DNA from: Marinobacter sp. LQ44
Lineage (GTDB): Bacteria; Pseudomonadota; Gammaproteobacteria; Pseudomonadales; Oleiphilaceae
Reading direction: 5' to 3'
NCBI RefSeq assembly: GCF_001447155.2
Contig: NZ_CP014754.1
Location: 3,782,001 to 3,846,000 of the forward strand
Length of the DNA stretch: 64,000 nucleotides
The notes below the pieces were generated by a model that searched no databases, was not told the origin of the DNA, and was given only the letters and a program-made list of their open reading frames with translations. Positions 30,366 to 39,400 of this stretch are shown in pieces (position 1 is the first letter of the stretch; the number at the start of each line of letters is the position of its first letter). The position numbers and the translations under genes are program-made.

Positions 30366-31544
30366 ATGAACAACGATATCGTAATAGCAGGCTCCGCCAG
30401 AACCCCGATGGGGGGCATGATGGGCTCTTTGAGCTCTGTGCGTTCACCGGAACTGGGTGCCGTTTCCATCAAGGCGGCCATTGATCGTGCCGGGCTGCAG
30501 CCGGCCGATATACAGGAAATCATCATGGGCTGCGTGCTACCCGCCGGCCTCGGCCAGGCACCTGCGCGGCAGGCATCCCGCGCTGCCGGTATTCCGGATA
30601 GCAGTGGCTGCACCACCATCAACAAAATGTGCGGCTCCGGCATGCAAGCCGTCATCATGGCCCACGACCAGATCAAAGCCGGCACCAACAACATCATGAT
30701 CGCCGGAGGTATGGAGAACATGAGCCAGGCACCGTATCTGTTACCGAAAGCCCGCGTCGGCATGCGCATGGGCCACGGCCAGGTGATGGACAGCATGTTC
30801 CTGGATGGCCTGGAAGACGCCTACGAAGGCGGGCTGATGGGCGTATTTGCCCAGCGCACCGCTGATAAATACAACATCACCCGCCAGGCCATGGACGAGT
30901 TCGCCATCGGTTCCCTGCAAAAGGCCCTGGCGGCCATCGAAAACGGCTGGTTCCGGGATGAAATCGTTCCGGTTACCGTCTCTGGCCGGGGTGGTGACAC
31001 GGAAGTAGACACCGACGAACAACCGGGCAACGCCAAACCCGAAAAAATCCCCCAGTTGAAACCCGCCTTCGCCAAAGACGGCTCGGTAACCGCCGCCAAC
31101 TCCAGCTCCATCAGCGATGGGGCCTCCGCGCTGGTGTTGGCATCTGCCGCCGAAGCCGATGCCCATGGCCTGATTCCCCAAGCCAGAATCGTGGCCCACG
31201 CCACCCATGCCCGCTTGCCGGCAGAGTTCACGCTGGCCCCGATTGGCTCCATTGAGAAAGTGGTCAAAAAAGCCGGTTGGACGCTGGATGATGTCGACCT
31301 GTTCGAGATCAACGAAGCCTTCGCAGTGGTCACCCTGGCCGCCATCAATGAGCTGAAATTACCTGCAGAAAAGGTCAACGTGCACGGCGGCGCCTGCGCC
31401 CTGGGCCACCCCATCGGCTCCTCTGGCTCCCGTATCATCATTACCCTGATCAACGCCCTCAAACAACGTGGCCTGAAGCGTGGTGTGGCATCGCTGTGCA
31501 TTGGTGGTGGTGAAGCAACTGCGGTGGCCATCGAGGTGGTCTGA
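30366..31544 (+). CDS. Acetyl-CoA C-acetyltransferase (thiolase II)
   Basis: A 392-residue thiolase that condenses or cleaves acetoacetyl-CoA. The nucleophilic cysteine is in NKMCGSGMQAV (about residue 88), the conserved NEAFAVV motif is near 310, and the C-terminus has GGACALGHPIGSSGSR and CIGGGEATA with the second active-site cysteine. AAGGAG lies 6 nt before the ATG at 30366. It can finish leucine breakdown by converting acetoacetyl-CoA to acetyl-CoA, or supply polyhydroxybutyrate synthesis; no pha genes are adjacent. Confidence 0.9.
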   Translation: MNNDIVIAGSARTPMGGMMGSLSSVRSPELGAVSIKAAIDRAGLQPADIQEIIMGCVLPAGLGQAPARQASRAAGIPDSSGCTTINKMCGSGMQAVIMAHDQIKAGTNNIMIAGGMENMSQAPYLLPKARVGMRMGHGQVMDSMFLDGLEDAYEGGLMGVFAQRTADKYNITRQAMDEFAIGSLQKALAAIENGWFRDEIVPVTVSGRGGDTEVDTDEQPGNAKPEKIPQLKPAFAKDGSVTAANSSSISDGASALVLASAAEADAHGLIPQARIVAHATHARLPAEFTLAPIGSIEKVVKKAGWTLDDVDLFEINEAFAVVTLAAINELKLPAEKVNVHGGACALGHPIGSSGSRIIITLINALKQRGLKRGVASLCIGGGEATAVAIEVV

Positions 31545-31582
31545 GTTCCGTTCTGAGCCTTCTGGTTTTGGTGTGGGGTTTG

Positions 31583-31984
31583 GTTTGGGCTCCTGGCCTT
31601 CTGGTTGTGGGGGCGGGTACGCGGGGTGTGGGGTATTTTTCTTCTGGGAAAAACAACTCGCTTCGCTCAGACATCTTTTTCCCTGCCAGAAAAATACCCC
31701 ACACCCCCCTACCGACGTGCAGCACAGGAATACCAAGGAAAAAACAACGAAAGCACCCTGAAATAAGCGCGACCATCGTACTGAATCGATCTTTTGCAAT
31801 TTTAAGTGCCAAATATATTGGCTCTGTTATCAAGCGAATACCCGCCAATGCCCGTCGGCGCGGGGTGGTTGTTGGGTTTTTTGCCGGAAAAAGATGTCTG
31901 AGCGAAGCGAGTTGTTTTTCCAAAAAAAATCCAACAGCCACCCCGCAAGCCTGCCCGCACATCCGGAAGGCTGGGCGCCCAAGC
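31583..31984 (-). repeat. Composite hairpin element, copy 2 (full, inverted)
   Basis: Again 402 bp, in the opposite orientation to copy 1: hairpin B at 31623-31707, hairpin A at 31860-31946. In B the lower stem reads GGGGTGTGGGG with CCCCACACCCC, where copy 1 has GGGGTATGGGG with CCCCATACCCC: both sides changed and pairing is kept. The spacer hairpin is GCCAA-N5-TTGGC at 31808-31822. The outer end on the left is preceded by a second partial terminus, and the right end runs into an AAGCCC microsatellite. Confidence 0.9.
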
Positions 31985-32016
31985 CCAAGCCCAAGCCCAA
32001 GCCCAAGCCCAAGCCC
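31981..32016. repeat. AAGCCC hexanucleotide microsatellite
   Basis: Six perfect tandem AAGCCC units extend the right terminus of the composite element (which normally ends GGAGCCCAAGC). They lie about 70-105 nt upstream of the sodium symporter gene. Slippage could vary the number of units between strains. Confidence 0.85.
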
Positions 32017-32083
32017 GATGACCAGGAACCAAGAACGCGTTGACCCCAGTCATGAACCGTAACGGCTGATTTGTTAGGCTTCC

Positions 32084-33454
32084 GTGCAAATAAGCCATAT
32101 CACGGGGAGCCAGGTACCGTTGAACAAGCGCCACGAGTTTATCGAGGAATCCCGAAAACAATGGAGTTCCGAGCCCGCATTTGTGTTCTCCATGGCCGCT
32201 GCAGCCGTCGGCCTCGGGAACCTCTGGCGGTTTCCCTACATGGTTGGGGAGAACGGTGGCGGGGCTTTCGTGGTGGCCTACTTGCTGGCGCTTGTGGTTG
32301 TCGTTCTGCCGATCATGATTCTGGAGGTCGCAGCTGGTCGGCTGTCTGAGGGCAGTACCGTTCAGACCTTCCGGCAGGTGAACCGGTTTGGGGCCATCTA
32401 CGGCTGGTTTGTGGTGCTGATCACCATGGCCATCACCAGCTATTACCTGGTGATTACCGGCTGGACGCTGGGCTATGCGGTGGATGCTGCCACGGACGAC
32501 CTTCGCGTGTTCAGTGAATACAGTGCCGGTTACAACTCGCTATGGTACTTCCTGATCGTAACGGTACTGGCTGCCATCATCCTGGCTCGGGATGTGAAGG
32601 CTATCGAGGTCTTCTCGAAAATGCTGATGCCCGTGCTGCTGTTGGTGATGATAGGGCTGATGCTGTTTGCCTCGACGACGCCGGGTTGGGAGCAAACCAA
32701 GTCCTTCTTTTTTGACGTGGACTGGACCCGGCTTGCAGACGGTCGTCTGTGGGCGTTTGCCTTCGGGCAAGCCTTTTATACTCTCGCCATTGGGCAGGGA
32801 TATCTGGTCACCTATGGCAGTTTTATTCCCCGCAAAACCCACGTGCCCCGAGCTTGCCTGGTCGTTGCCGGTACCGAGACCAGTGTTGCCTTGCTGGCGG
32901 GATGGATGATTTTCCCGTTTGTGTTCAGTCTGGGCATGGAGCCTACCGAAGGCAGTCAGCTGGCGTTTGTGACCATGCCGCAAGTGTTCGAAGACATGCG
33001 TGGTGGTTACTGGGTTGGCGTGCTCTTCTTCGCGCTGTTCTTCATGGCCGCATTCAGTTCCAGCCTGGCGGGTCTGAAGGTGATGATTGCCGCGGTGGCG
33101 GAGGAGTTCCGGCTGAGTAACGTGGCCGCAGTGAGTATCGTAACGGTTGTCATGCTAGTGCTTGGTACCGCCTCAGCACTCAGTTTCACGCCCCTTGAAT
33201 GGACCATTGCCGGTGAGCCGGTGCTGGACGTTATTGATCGTGTGGCTGGTGGGAACGTGATTATCTTCTCCGGAGTATTCGGTGCCGCATTGTTCTGCTG
33301 GTTCATCCCGCCCCAACGCATCCGCACTGTTCTTGGAACAGAAAGCCGTTGGTGGGAGTGGCGTATGTACCTGGTCGGGCGGTTTCTGCCGGTGCTGGTG
33401 TTGCTCTGGATTGTAGTCACCTACGCGCTCAGCCAGCTTGGCTTTGGTTCCTAG
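32084..33454 (+). CDS. Sodium-dependent transporter, SNF/NSS family
   Basis: A 456-residue symporter of the neurotransmitter:sodium symporter family, which includes LeuT. The first transmembrane helix carries AAAAVGLGNLWRFPYMVGENGG, the family signature with Na+ and substrate contacts. About eleven to twelve hydrophobic segments are visible. The boundary given uses the GTG at 32084; a TTG at 32120 (NKRHEFIEESRKQW) with GGGAG and CAGG upstream is also plausible. Substrates are probably amino acids, but unassigned. The gene lies between two composite repeats. Confidence 0.85.
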   Translation: MQISHITGSQVPLNKRHEFIEESRKQWSSEPAFVFSMAAAAVGLGNLWRFPYMVGENGGGAFVVAYLLALVVVVLPIMILEVAAGRLSEGSTVQTFRQVNRFGAIYGWFVVLITMAITSYYLVITGWTLGYAVDAATDDLRVFSEYSAGYNSLWYFLIVTVLAAIILARDVKAIEVFSKMLMPVLLLVMIGLMLFASTTPGWEQTKSFFFDVDWTRLADGRLWAFAFGQAFYTLAIGQGYLVTYGSFIPRKTHVPRACLVVAGTETSVALLAGWMIFPFVFSLGMEPTEGSQLAFVTMPQVFEDMRGGYWVGVLFFALFFMAAFSSSLAGLKVMIAAVAEEFRLSNVAAVSIVTVVMLVLGTASALSFTPLEWTIAGEPVLDVIDRVAGGNVIIFSGVFGAALFCWFIPPQRIRTVLGTESRWWEWRMYLVGRFLPVLVLLWIVVTYALSQLGFGS

Positions 33455-33481
33455 CATTCTGGGTTTTCGGCTGGGGGTCTG

Positions 33482-33884
33482 GCTTGGGCTCCTAGTCTTC
33501 TGGGTGTGCGGGCGGGTACGCGGGGTATGGGGTATTTTTCTTCTGGGAAAAACAACTCGCTGCGCTCAGACATTTTTTTCCCTGCCAGAAAAATACCCCA
33601 TACCCCCCTACCGACGTGCAGTACAGGAATGCCGAGGGTAAAAGCAAAGAAAGTACCCTGAAGTAAGTGTGAGTGTTGCACTGAATCTATCCTTTCCCTC
33701 TCTAATCGCAAAACCTACAAGTGTTTTTGTCAAGCTACTACCCGCCAATGCCCGTCGGCGCGGGGTGGTTGTTGGATTTTTTGCCGGAAAAAGATGTCTG
33801 AGCGAAGCGAGTTGTTTTTCCAAAAAAAATCCAACAGCCACCCCGCAAGCCCGCCCGCACAGCTAGAAGGCTAGGAGCCCAAGC
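33482..33884 (-). repeat. Composite hairpin element, copy 3 (full, inverted)
   Basis: A 403-bp copy between convergent genes. Hairpin B lies at 33522-33606 with a variant loop (CTCGCTGCGCTC core) and hairpin A at 33760-33846. The spacer is of the same subtype as copy 1, with hairpin AAAAC...GTTTT at 33710-33727. Both outer termini are duplicated: a second partial left end lies at about 33450-33475 and a second AGGAGCCCAAGC at about 33911-33922. Confidence 0.9.
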
Positions 33885-33949
33885 CAAACCCCGCCCCCCA
33901 ACCAGAAGGCCAGGAGCCCAAGCCCGAACCCAGAAACCCAAGCCAACAC

Positions 33950-35848
33950 TCAAGAAGCCCGAAACTGCCGGGCATCAAGCTTAAGTTTGCCCAGACGGGA
34001 ATTAAGGGTCGTTGGCTTGATGCCAAGAAGTGCCGCCGCGCCGTCGTCTCCGAAAATGCGCCCGCCCGTCATTTTCAGCGCCTTGATCAGGTTCTGTTTC
34101 TCCAGCTCCTTCAAGTCTACCTCGGTCAACAACTCACTATCGTAATGGCGCGATGGCGTTGAGTTTGCTGCGGTATGCGCGGGAGTCTCGGCACCGGGAA
34201 GGTCCAGATCCAGGCGGCCATCGGCGGTAATCACCTGGCGTTCGATGACGTTTTCCAGTTCCCGAACGTTGCCCGGCCAATTGTAGGCCTTGAGGGTACT
34301 CACATCTCGTTCTGTCAGAACCAGCGGTGGCCGGTTGAACTTCTGGCAGGCCCGGTTCAGGAATTCCTGGGCCAGCATGGGAATATCTTCAAGCCGCCTG
34401 CGCAGGGGGATGGATTCGATAGGGAAGACGTTGAGGCGAAAATACAGGTCTTCCCGGAAGGTCTTCTCCTGCACCTCCGATTTTAGATCCCGGTTGGTGG
34501 CGGCAATCACTCTTACATCGACGGCGCGAGTCTTGTTCTCACCCACGCGTTCGAACTGCTGATCCTGAAGCACCCGCAACAGCTTGCCCTGCAATTCCAA
34601 AGGGATTTCACCCACTTCATCCAGAAACAGGGTGCCGCCGTCGGCCAGTTCGAATCGGCCGATTCTGTCGTTCACGGCGCCGGTGAAGGCGCCTTTGATG
34701 TGGCCGAAGAACTCGCTCTCAAACAGGTCTTTTGGAATTGCGGCGCAGTTTACCCGGATCAGCGGGCGGTCGCGTCGGGTGCTGGCCTGGTGAATGGCGC
34801 GGGCAATCAACTCTTTGCCGGTGCCGGATTCGCCAGTGATCAGAACGTTGGCGTCTGTCGGGGCTACCATGCCGATGCGCCGCACGATGGCCTTGATGGC
34901 GTCGCTCTGGCCGAGGATTTCGTGGAAGTGGAACTCCGCACTGAGTTCTTCCTGCAGGTAGGCGTTTTCCATTTCCAGCCGGCGTTTCAGGCTTTCGACT
35001 TCTTCCAGTGCTGACTGCAGTTCCTTCTGGGCTTGCAACCTTGCGGAGATGTCCCGGAAAACCACCACCGCACCCACCGGGTGGCCGTTGTCCATGATCG
35101 GGGTGCTGGTGTATTCCACCGGAAACCCGGTGCCGTCTTTGCGCCAGAACCAGTCGTCGCCAACGCGCTTGATGCTGCCATCCCGGAAAGCGCCGTAAAT
35201 GGGGCATTCTTTCAGTGGGAACAGGCTGCCGTCTTCGTGGGAGTGATGCACAACCCGGTGTATTACCCGCCCCATAAGTTCATCCATTCGCCAGCCCAGC
35301 ATGCGCTCGGCGGCAGGGTTGGCGAAGGTGGTGCGGCCTTCGGCGTCTACCCCGTAAATGCCTTCGCCCACGGCGTGGAGAATCAGCTGGTTCTCCCGCT
35401 CCATATCCTTGAACAGTTCTTCCACTCGCCGCCACTCCAGCAAACCGCCCCGGTGGTAGTGATTGGCTTCGTGGCGTTCGCGCAGGGTTCTCAGTTGTCG
35501 CCGGTCACGCAGCAGCAGTAACAGGGTTTGCGCTTCGGCTTCTCCCACGCAGGAAGAAGAAATTTCCAGTTCAACCGTGTGGCCGTCCCGGTGTTTCAGG
35601 TGGAAGTCACGGCTCCAGCTGTGGCTGCGAAAGAGGGTTTCTTCGGTGAAATTGATCAGCTGGGGCCGCTGGTCAGCAAACAGCTGGGTACATGCCATGC
35701 TGGCAATGGATTGTCTGTCGGTGCCCGCCATTCGCGCCATGGCGCTGTTGGCAGCGAGGATCAGGTCCTGGCCCGCATCCACCAGAAGGGCAGCCTCTGG
35801 TAGGTGGTTGATCCATTGGTGTGTTTCGATGCGTTCGGGCTGGTTCAT
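33950..35848 (-). CDS. Sigma-54-dependent activator with two PAS domains
   Basis: A 632-residue enhancer-binding protein. Two PAS domains (about residues 10-115 and 150-280) are followed by a short coiled coil, an AAA+ domain (Walker A GESGTGKE near 340; sigma-54 contact loop GAFTGA near 385; Walker B TLFLDEVGEIP) and a Fis-type helix-turn-helix at the end (GRIFGDDGAAALLGIKPTTLNSRLGKLKL). It is divergent from the cyanate genes, whose upstream region has a -24/-12 promoter and repeated palindromes, so it probably activates them. The PAS ligand is unknown; no receiver domain is present. Confidence 0.92.
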   Translation of the reverse strand: MNQPERIETHQWINHLPEAALLVDAGQDLILAANSAMARMAGTDRQSIASMACTQLFADQRPQLINFTEETLFRSHSWSRDFHLKHRDGHTVELEISSSCVGEAEAQTLLLLLRDRRQLRTLRERHEANHYHRGGLLEWRRVEELFKDMERENQLILHAVGEGIYGVDAEGRTTFANPAAERMLGWRMDELMGRVIHRVVHHSHEDGSLFPLKECPIYGAFRDGSIKRVGDDWFWRKDGTGFPVEYTSTPIMDNGHPVGAVVVFRDISARLQAQKELQSALEEVESLKRRLEMENAYLQEELSAEFHFHEILGQSDAIKAIVRRIGMVAPTDANVLITGESGTGKELIARAIHQASTRRDRPLIRVNCAAIPKDLFESEFFGHIKGAFTGAVNDRIGRFELADGGTLFLDEVGEIPLELQGKLLRVLQDQQFERVGENKTRAVDVRVIAATNRDLKSEVQEKTFREDLYFRLNVFPIESIPLRRRLEDIPMLAQEFLNRACQKFNRPPLVLTERDVSTLKAYNWPGNVRELENVIERQVITADGRLDLDLPGAETPAHTAANSTPSRHYDSELLTEVDLKELEKQNLIKALKMTGGRIFGDDGAAALLGIKPTTLNSRLGKLKLDARQFRAS

Positions 35849-35898
35849 GCCGGGCTTCCGCTTGAGTGACGGTAAAACCCAAACAAAGCCTATGCCAA

Positions 35899-35952
35899 CT
35901 ACGAAAAATCGAAGCGCTCGCTACGAGAAATCGTGGTTTACGAAATATCGTA
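35899..35952. promoter_or_regulatory. Three tandem palindromes, candidate activator binding sites
   Basis: Three imperfect copies of TACGA-N4-TCGTA occur at 35899-35912, 35921-35934 and 35938-35952 (ACGAAAAATCGA, ACGAGAAATCGT, ACGAAATATCGT). They lie 70-120 bp upstream of the sigma-54 promoter and 50-105 nt from the activator's own start, the right distance for enhancer sites. Confidence 0.65.
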
Positions 35953-36020
35953 GTTCGCCGGGTTAGCATTCGTTTGTATTAAACCCCATAAAAACAATGA
36001 GGTAGAGGTTTTCATAAAGT

Positions 36021-36036
36021 TGGCACGAACCCCGCA
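36021..36036 (+). promoter_or_regulatory. Sigma-54 (-24/-12) promoter of the cyanate operon
   Basis: TGGCACGAACCCCGCA matches the consensus TGGCACG-N4-TTGCW at the -24 element and the essential GC of the -12 element, with correct spacing. The TT before GC is CC. It is directed towards the binding-protein gene at 36152, about 105 nt downstream of the expected start. Confidence 0.75.
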
Positions 36037-36151
36037 ATAGTCATCTCAGAACGTGCTGTTTGCCAAGGCCAAATTCTGGCCGGGCAGAACCAGAGTCTTA
36101 GTTGCACCGCAAGAGTGCAAAAAAACTATCTGAGAGTAGGGAGAGTGCACC

Positions 36152-37576
36152 ATGACAACCAAAAGCCTTGGAAACCCGTTTGACGGCGACCAGTCACTTA
36201 TCCACGCGAAAACCTGTGGTTGCCCGGAATGTAAGCCTGGTGACAGCCTGCCGTCTGTATCGCTGAACCTTCGACAGACAGGGGGCGAGCAAGCCACAGG
36301 CTCTGCGGCCGGGATGGATTCCGAAGCCATGATGGACCGTGCCATCGAAAGCGCTGTGGTGCGCTCCGTGTTCGGCCATAACGATCACAGCCGCCGCAGC
36401 TTTATGAAGATGATGGGGGCAGGGACCGCAGCCGCTTTGCTGGGCTCCGTGTTCCCCATGGACAAAGCCAAGGCGGCGGTGAAGGAGTCGCTCGGCAAGC
36501 TGGAGAAAACCAAGCTGAACGTTGGCTTTGTGCCGATCACCTGTGCCACGCCCATCATTATGGCCGCTCCGATGGGGTTTTATGAGCGCTATGGCCTGGA
36601 TGTTACCGTCACCAAAACGGCCGGTTGGGCCGTGGCTCGGGACAAGTCTCTGGCGGGTGAATACGACGCCTCACACATGCTCACTCCCATGCCCCTGGCC
36701 ATGACCATGGGCGCCGGTTCCACGCCGGAGCCGTTCATCATGCCGGCGGTGGAGAACATCAATGGCCAGGCCATCGTGCTGCACGTGGATCACATGGACA
36801 AGCGTGACCCAAAGCAATGGAAGGGCTTCAAGTTTGGTGTGCCGTTTGAATACTCCATGCACAACTTCCTGTTGCGCTATTACCTGGCTGAAAACGGCAT
36901 TGATCCGGATAAAGACGTTCAGATCCGGGTGGTTCCGCCACCTGAGATGGTCGCCAACCTGCGCGCCGGCAACCTGGATGGCTACTTGTCACCAGACCCG
37001 TTCAACCAGCGTGCCGTCTGGGAAAAAGTCGGCTTCATTCACATGCTCACCAAAGATATCTGGGAAGGGCACCCATGCTGCGCCTTCGCCTGCAGCCAGA
37101 AGTTTGCCAGCCAGAATCCGAATACCTACGGCGCTCTGCTGCGCGCCATCATCGACGCCACCCAGTACTCCAATGAGCCTGAAAATCGCAAAGAGATCGC
37201 CGAGGCCATTGCCCCGCGGAACTACCTGAACCAGCCGGTACCGGTGATCCAGCAAGTGCTGACAGGCCGCTACGCCGATGGCCTGGGCGAGGTGCAGAAC
37301 GTGCCCGACCGCATCGATTTCGACCCGTTCCCGTGGCATTCCATGGGCGTGTGGATTCTGACCCAGATGAAACGCTGGGGATACATTGAGGGCGATGTGG
37401 ATTACAAGGGCATCGCTGAGCAGGTCTACCTGGCGGGTGAAACCGGCAAGCTAATGCGCGAGATGGGGTACAGCGCACCCACCGAAACCTACAAAACCCA
37501 CACCATCATGGGCAAAACCTTTGATCCGGAAACTCCGGAAGAGTATGCCCGTAGCTTCGCCATCGGGAGGATTTGA
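36152..37576 (+). CDS. cynA: Tat-exported nitrate/cyanate-type ABC substrate-binding protein
   Basis: A 474-residue NrtA/CmpA-family binding protein. The Tat signal HSRRSFMKMMGAGTAAALLG begins only at about residue 77, after a long N-region containing TCGCPEC. The mature part starts KLNVGFVPITCATPIIMA and carries the family's GWAVARDKSLAGEYDASHML. Nitrate, bicarbonate and cyanate binders share this fold; the downstream cyanase makes cyanate the likely ligand. The gene follows a sigma-54 promoter. Confidence 0.85.
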   Translation: MTTKSLGNPFDGDQSLIHAKTCGCPECKPGDSLPSVSLNLRQTGGEQATGSAAGMDSEAMMDRAIESAVVRSVFGHNDHSRRSFMKMMGAGTAAALLGSVFPMDKAKAAVKESLGKLEKTKLNVGFVPITCATPIIMAAPMGFYERYGLDVTVTKTAGWAVARDKSLAGEYDASHMLTPMPLAMTMGAGSTPEPFIMPAVENINGQAIVLHVDHMDKRDPKQWKGFKFGVPFEYSMHNFLLRYYLAENGIDPDKDVQIRVVPPPEMVANLRAGNLDGYLSPDPFNQRAVWEKVGFIHMLTKDIWEGHPCCAFACSQKFASQNPNTYGALLRAIIDATQYSNEPENRKEIAEAIAPRNYLNQPVPVIQQVLTGRYADGLGEVQNVPDRIDFDPFPWHSMGVWILTQMKRWGYIEGDVDYKGIAEQVYLAGETGKLMREMGYSAPTETYKTHTIMGKTFDPETPEEYARSFAIGRI

Positions 37577-37578
37577 TC

Positions 37579-38406
37579 ATGGCCTCGTTGAATGTGAGGG
37601 CAGCACTGCTGTCGGTGTCTTTCCTGATCCTGGCACTTGGCATGTGGGAAATGGCCACCCAGCCGCCCGCGGCGACGGAGGCTACGTCAGAGTATGAATT
37701 GCTGATGGGCGTCTCGGGGTCAGAATCTCGTGTGCCGCCGCCATCAGCAGTCATCAAAGTGGCCTGGGCGGAGCTGTCTAACCCGTTTTACGACGCCGGC
37801 GCCAACGATAAAGGCATCGGCATTCAGTTGGCCTACTCGGTTTACCGGGTGCTGACGGGGTATCTGGCGGCCATGGCGATTGCCCTGCCATTGGGCTTTC
37901 TGATTGGCATGTCGCCGCTGATGTACAAAGCGCTCAACCCTTACATTCAGGTGCTTCGGCCCATCTCGCCCCTGGCCTGGATGCCGCTGGCCCTGTTCAT
38001 CATCCAGGATTCGGATGCGTCGGCCATCTTCGTGATCTTCATCTGCTCCATCTGGCCCATGCTGCTGAACACCGCCTTCGGCGTGGCCAACGTGCGGTCG
38101 GACTGGGTCAACGTGGCCCGCACCCACGAGCTCAATCCGTTCAAGACCGCGATTACGGTGATTCTGCCGGCGGCAGCACCAACCATCCTGACCGGCATGC
38201 GCATCTCCATCGGTATCGCCTGGCTGGTGATTGTGGCGGCGGAAATGCTCGTGGGCGGAACCGGCATTGGCTACTACGTGTGGAACGAGTGGAACAACCT
38301 GGACCTCGCCAGTGTGATCTTCTCCATCCTGATGATCGGCGTGGTGGGCATGCTGCTGGACCTGGCCCTGGGCAAGGCTCAGAAGCTGGTTGAATACAAA
38401 GAATGA
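37579..38406 (+). CDS. cynB: Cyanate/nitrate-type ABC transporter permease
   Basis: A 275-residue inner-membrane permease of the NrtB/SsuC type. The coupling-loop segment WVNVARTHELNPFKTAITVILPAAAPTI is typical. It starts 2 nt after the binding-protein stop; I choose ATG 37579 with GGGAGG 8 nt upstream over a TTG at 37573. Six hydrophobic segments are visible. Confidence 0.87.
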   Translation: MASLNVRAALLSVSFLILALGMWEMATQPPAATEATSEYELLMGVSGSESRVPPPSAVIKVAWAELSNPFYDAGANDKGIGIQLAYSVYRVLTGYLAAMAIALPLGFLIGMSPLMYKALNPYIQVLRPISPLAWMPLALFIIQDSDASAIFVIFICSIWPMLLNTAFGVANVRSDWVNVARTHELNPFKTAITVILPAAAPTILTGMRISIGIAWLVIVAAEMLVGGTGIGYYVWNEWNNLDLASVIFSILMIGVVGMLLDLALGKAQKLVEYKE

Positions 38407-38463
38407 TCGGGCAGGGCGCCGGTTGTCTGGCGCCCGCCAGAACCCTCCGACTGGAGAATTGAT

Positions 38464-39372
38464 ATGAGTAAGTCATTCCTGGAAGTAGATGGATTGTCGA
38501 AGGTATACCCAGACGGCCAGGGCGGTGAGTTGACAGTCTTCGAAGACATCCGCGTCGCCCTGCAGAAAGGCGAGTTTGTGTGCATCATCGGCCATTCCGG
38601 CTGCGGCAAATCCACCATCCTGAACGTGTTGGCCGGCCTGGACGAGGCCAGTACTGGCAACGTGGTGATGAACGGAAAAGAAGTGAAAGGCCCGGGCCTG
38701 GAGCGCGGCGTGGTGTTTCAGAACTACAGCCTGTTGCCCTGGAAAACCGCCCTGAACAACATCATCTTTGGGGTAAAGGCTCGCTGGCCCAGCTGGTCCA
38801 AAGAGAAGGTGCGAGAGCACAGCGAGCGATACCTGAAAATGGTCGGTCTGGACCACGCCATGGACCGCAAGCCCTCCCAGCTGTCTGGCGGTATGCGCCA
38901 GCGGGTGAGCATCGCCCGCGCCTTCGCCACCCAGCCAGAGCTGCTGTTGCTGGATGAACCCTTCGGCGCTTTGGATGCCCTCACCCGTGGGGTGATTCAG
39001 GACGAGCTGGTAAAAATCTGGGAAGAAACCCGCCAGACCGTGTTCATGATCACCCACGATGTGGACGAGGCCATTCTGCTGTCTGACCGCATCTTCCTGA
39101 TGTCCAACGGCCCCAATGCCCGCATTGCCGAAAGCGTGAAGGTAAACCTGCCACACCCGCGCTCCCGGGCCACCATTTTCCAGAACCCTGCCCATCAAAA
39201 GATCCGGCATTACCTGGTGGATTTTCTGGTGAATCGAAGTGGTTCAGCGCTGCCGGAGCAGGATGGCAGCCCGAGAGTAGTAGACCCCAGCACCGATGAG
39301 CTGACGTCCGAGCCGGTGCCGGCCGAATCCGAGACCAAGACCGAAACCACCGCGCGAGCGGTGAATGCTTGA
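38464..39372 (+). CDS. cynD: Cyanate/nitrate-type ABC transporter ATPase
   Basis: A 302-residue ATPase of the NrtD/SsuB type: Walker [10 protein letters not shown], signature [16 protein letters not shown], Walker [13 protein letters not shown] and switch His in [17 protein letters not shown]-terminal extension of about 35 residues rich in Ser, Glu and Thr is unusual. It belongs to the cyanate operon, after the permease and just before cynS. Confidence 0.88.
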   Translation: MSKSFLEVDGLSKVYPDGQGGELTVFEDIRVALQKGEFVCIIGHSGCGKSTILNVLAGLDEASTGNVVMNGKEVKGPGLERGVVFQNYSLLPWKTALNNIIFGVKARWPSWSKEKVREHSERYLKMVGLDHAMDRKPSQLSGGMRQRVSIARAFATQPELLLLDEPFGALDALTRGVIQDELVKIWEETRQTVFMITHDVDEAILLSDRIFLMSNGPNARIAESVKVNLPHPRSRATIFQNPAHQKIRHYLVDFLVNRSGSALPEQDGSPRVVDPSTDELTSEPVPAESETKTETTARAVNA

Positions 39373-39400
39373 TGTTGATTGTCCACAAGAGGAAATGACC

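Noticed and set aside
31981..32016. AAGCCC repeats as part of a coding sequence (Pro-Ser or Gly-Leu repeats)
   Set aside because: The repeats extend an intergenic element terminus, and no start or ribosome-binding site supports a gene through them.
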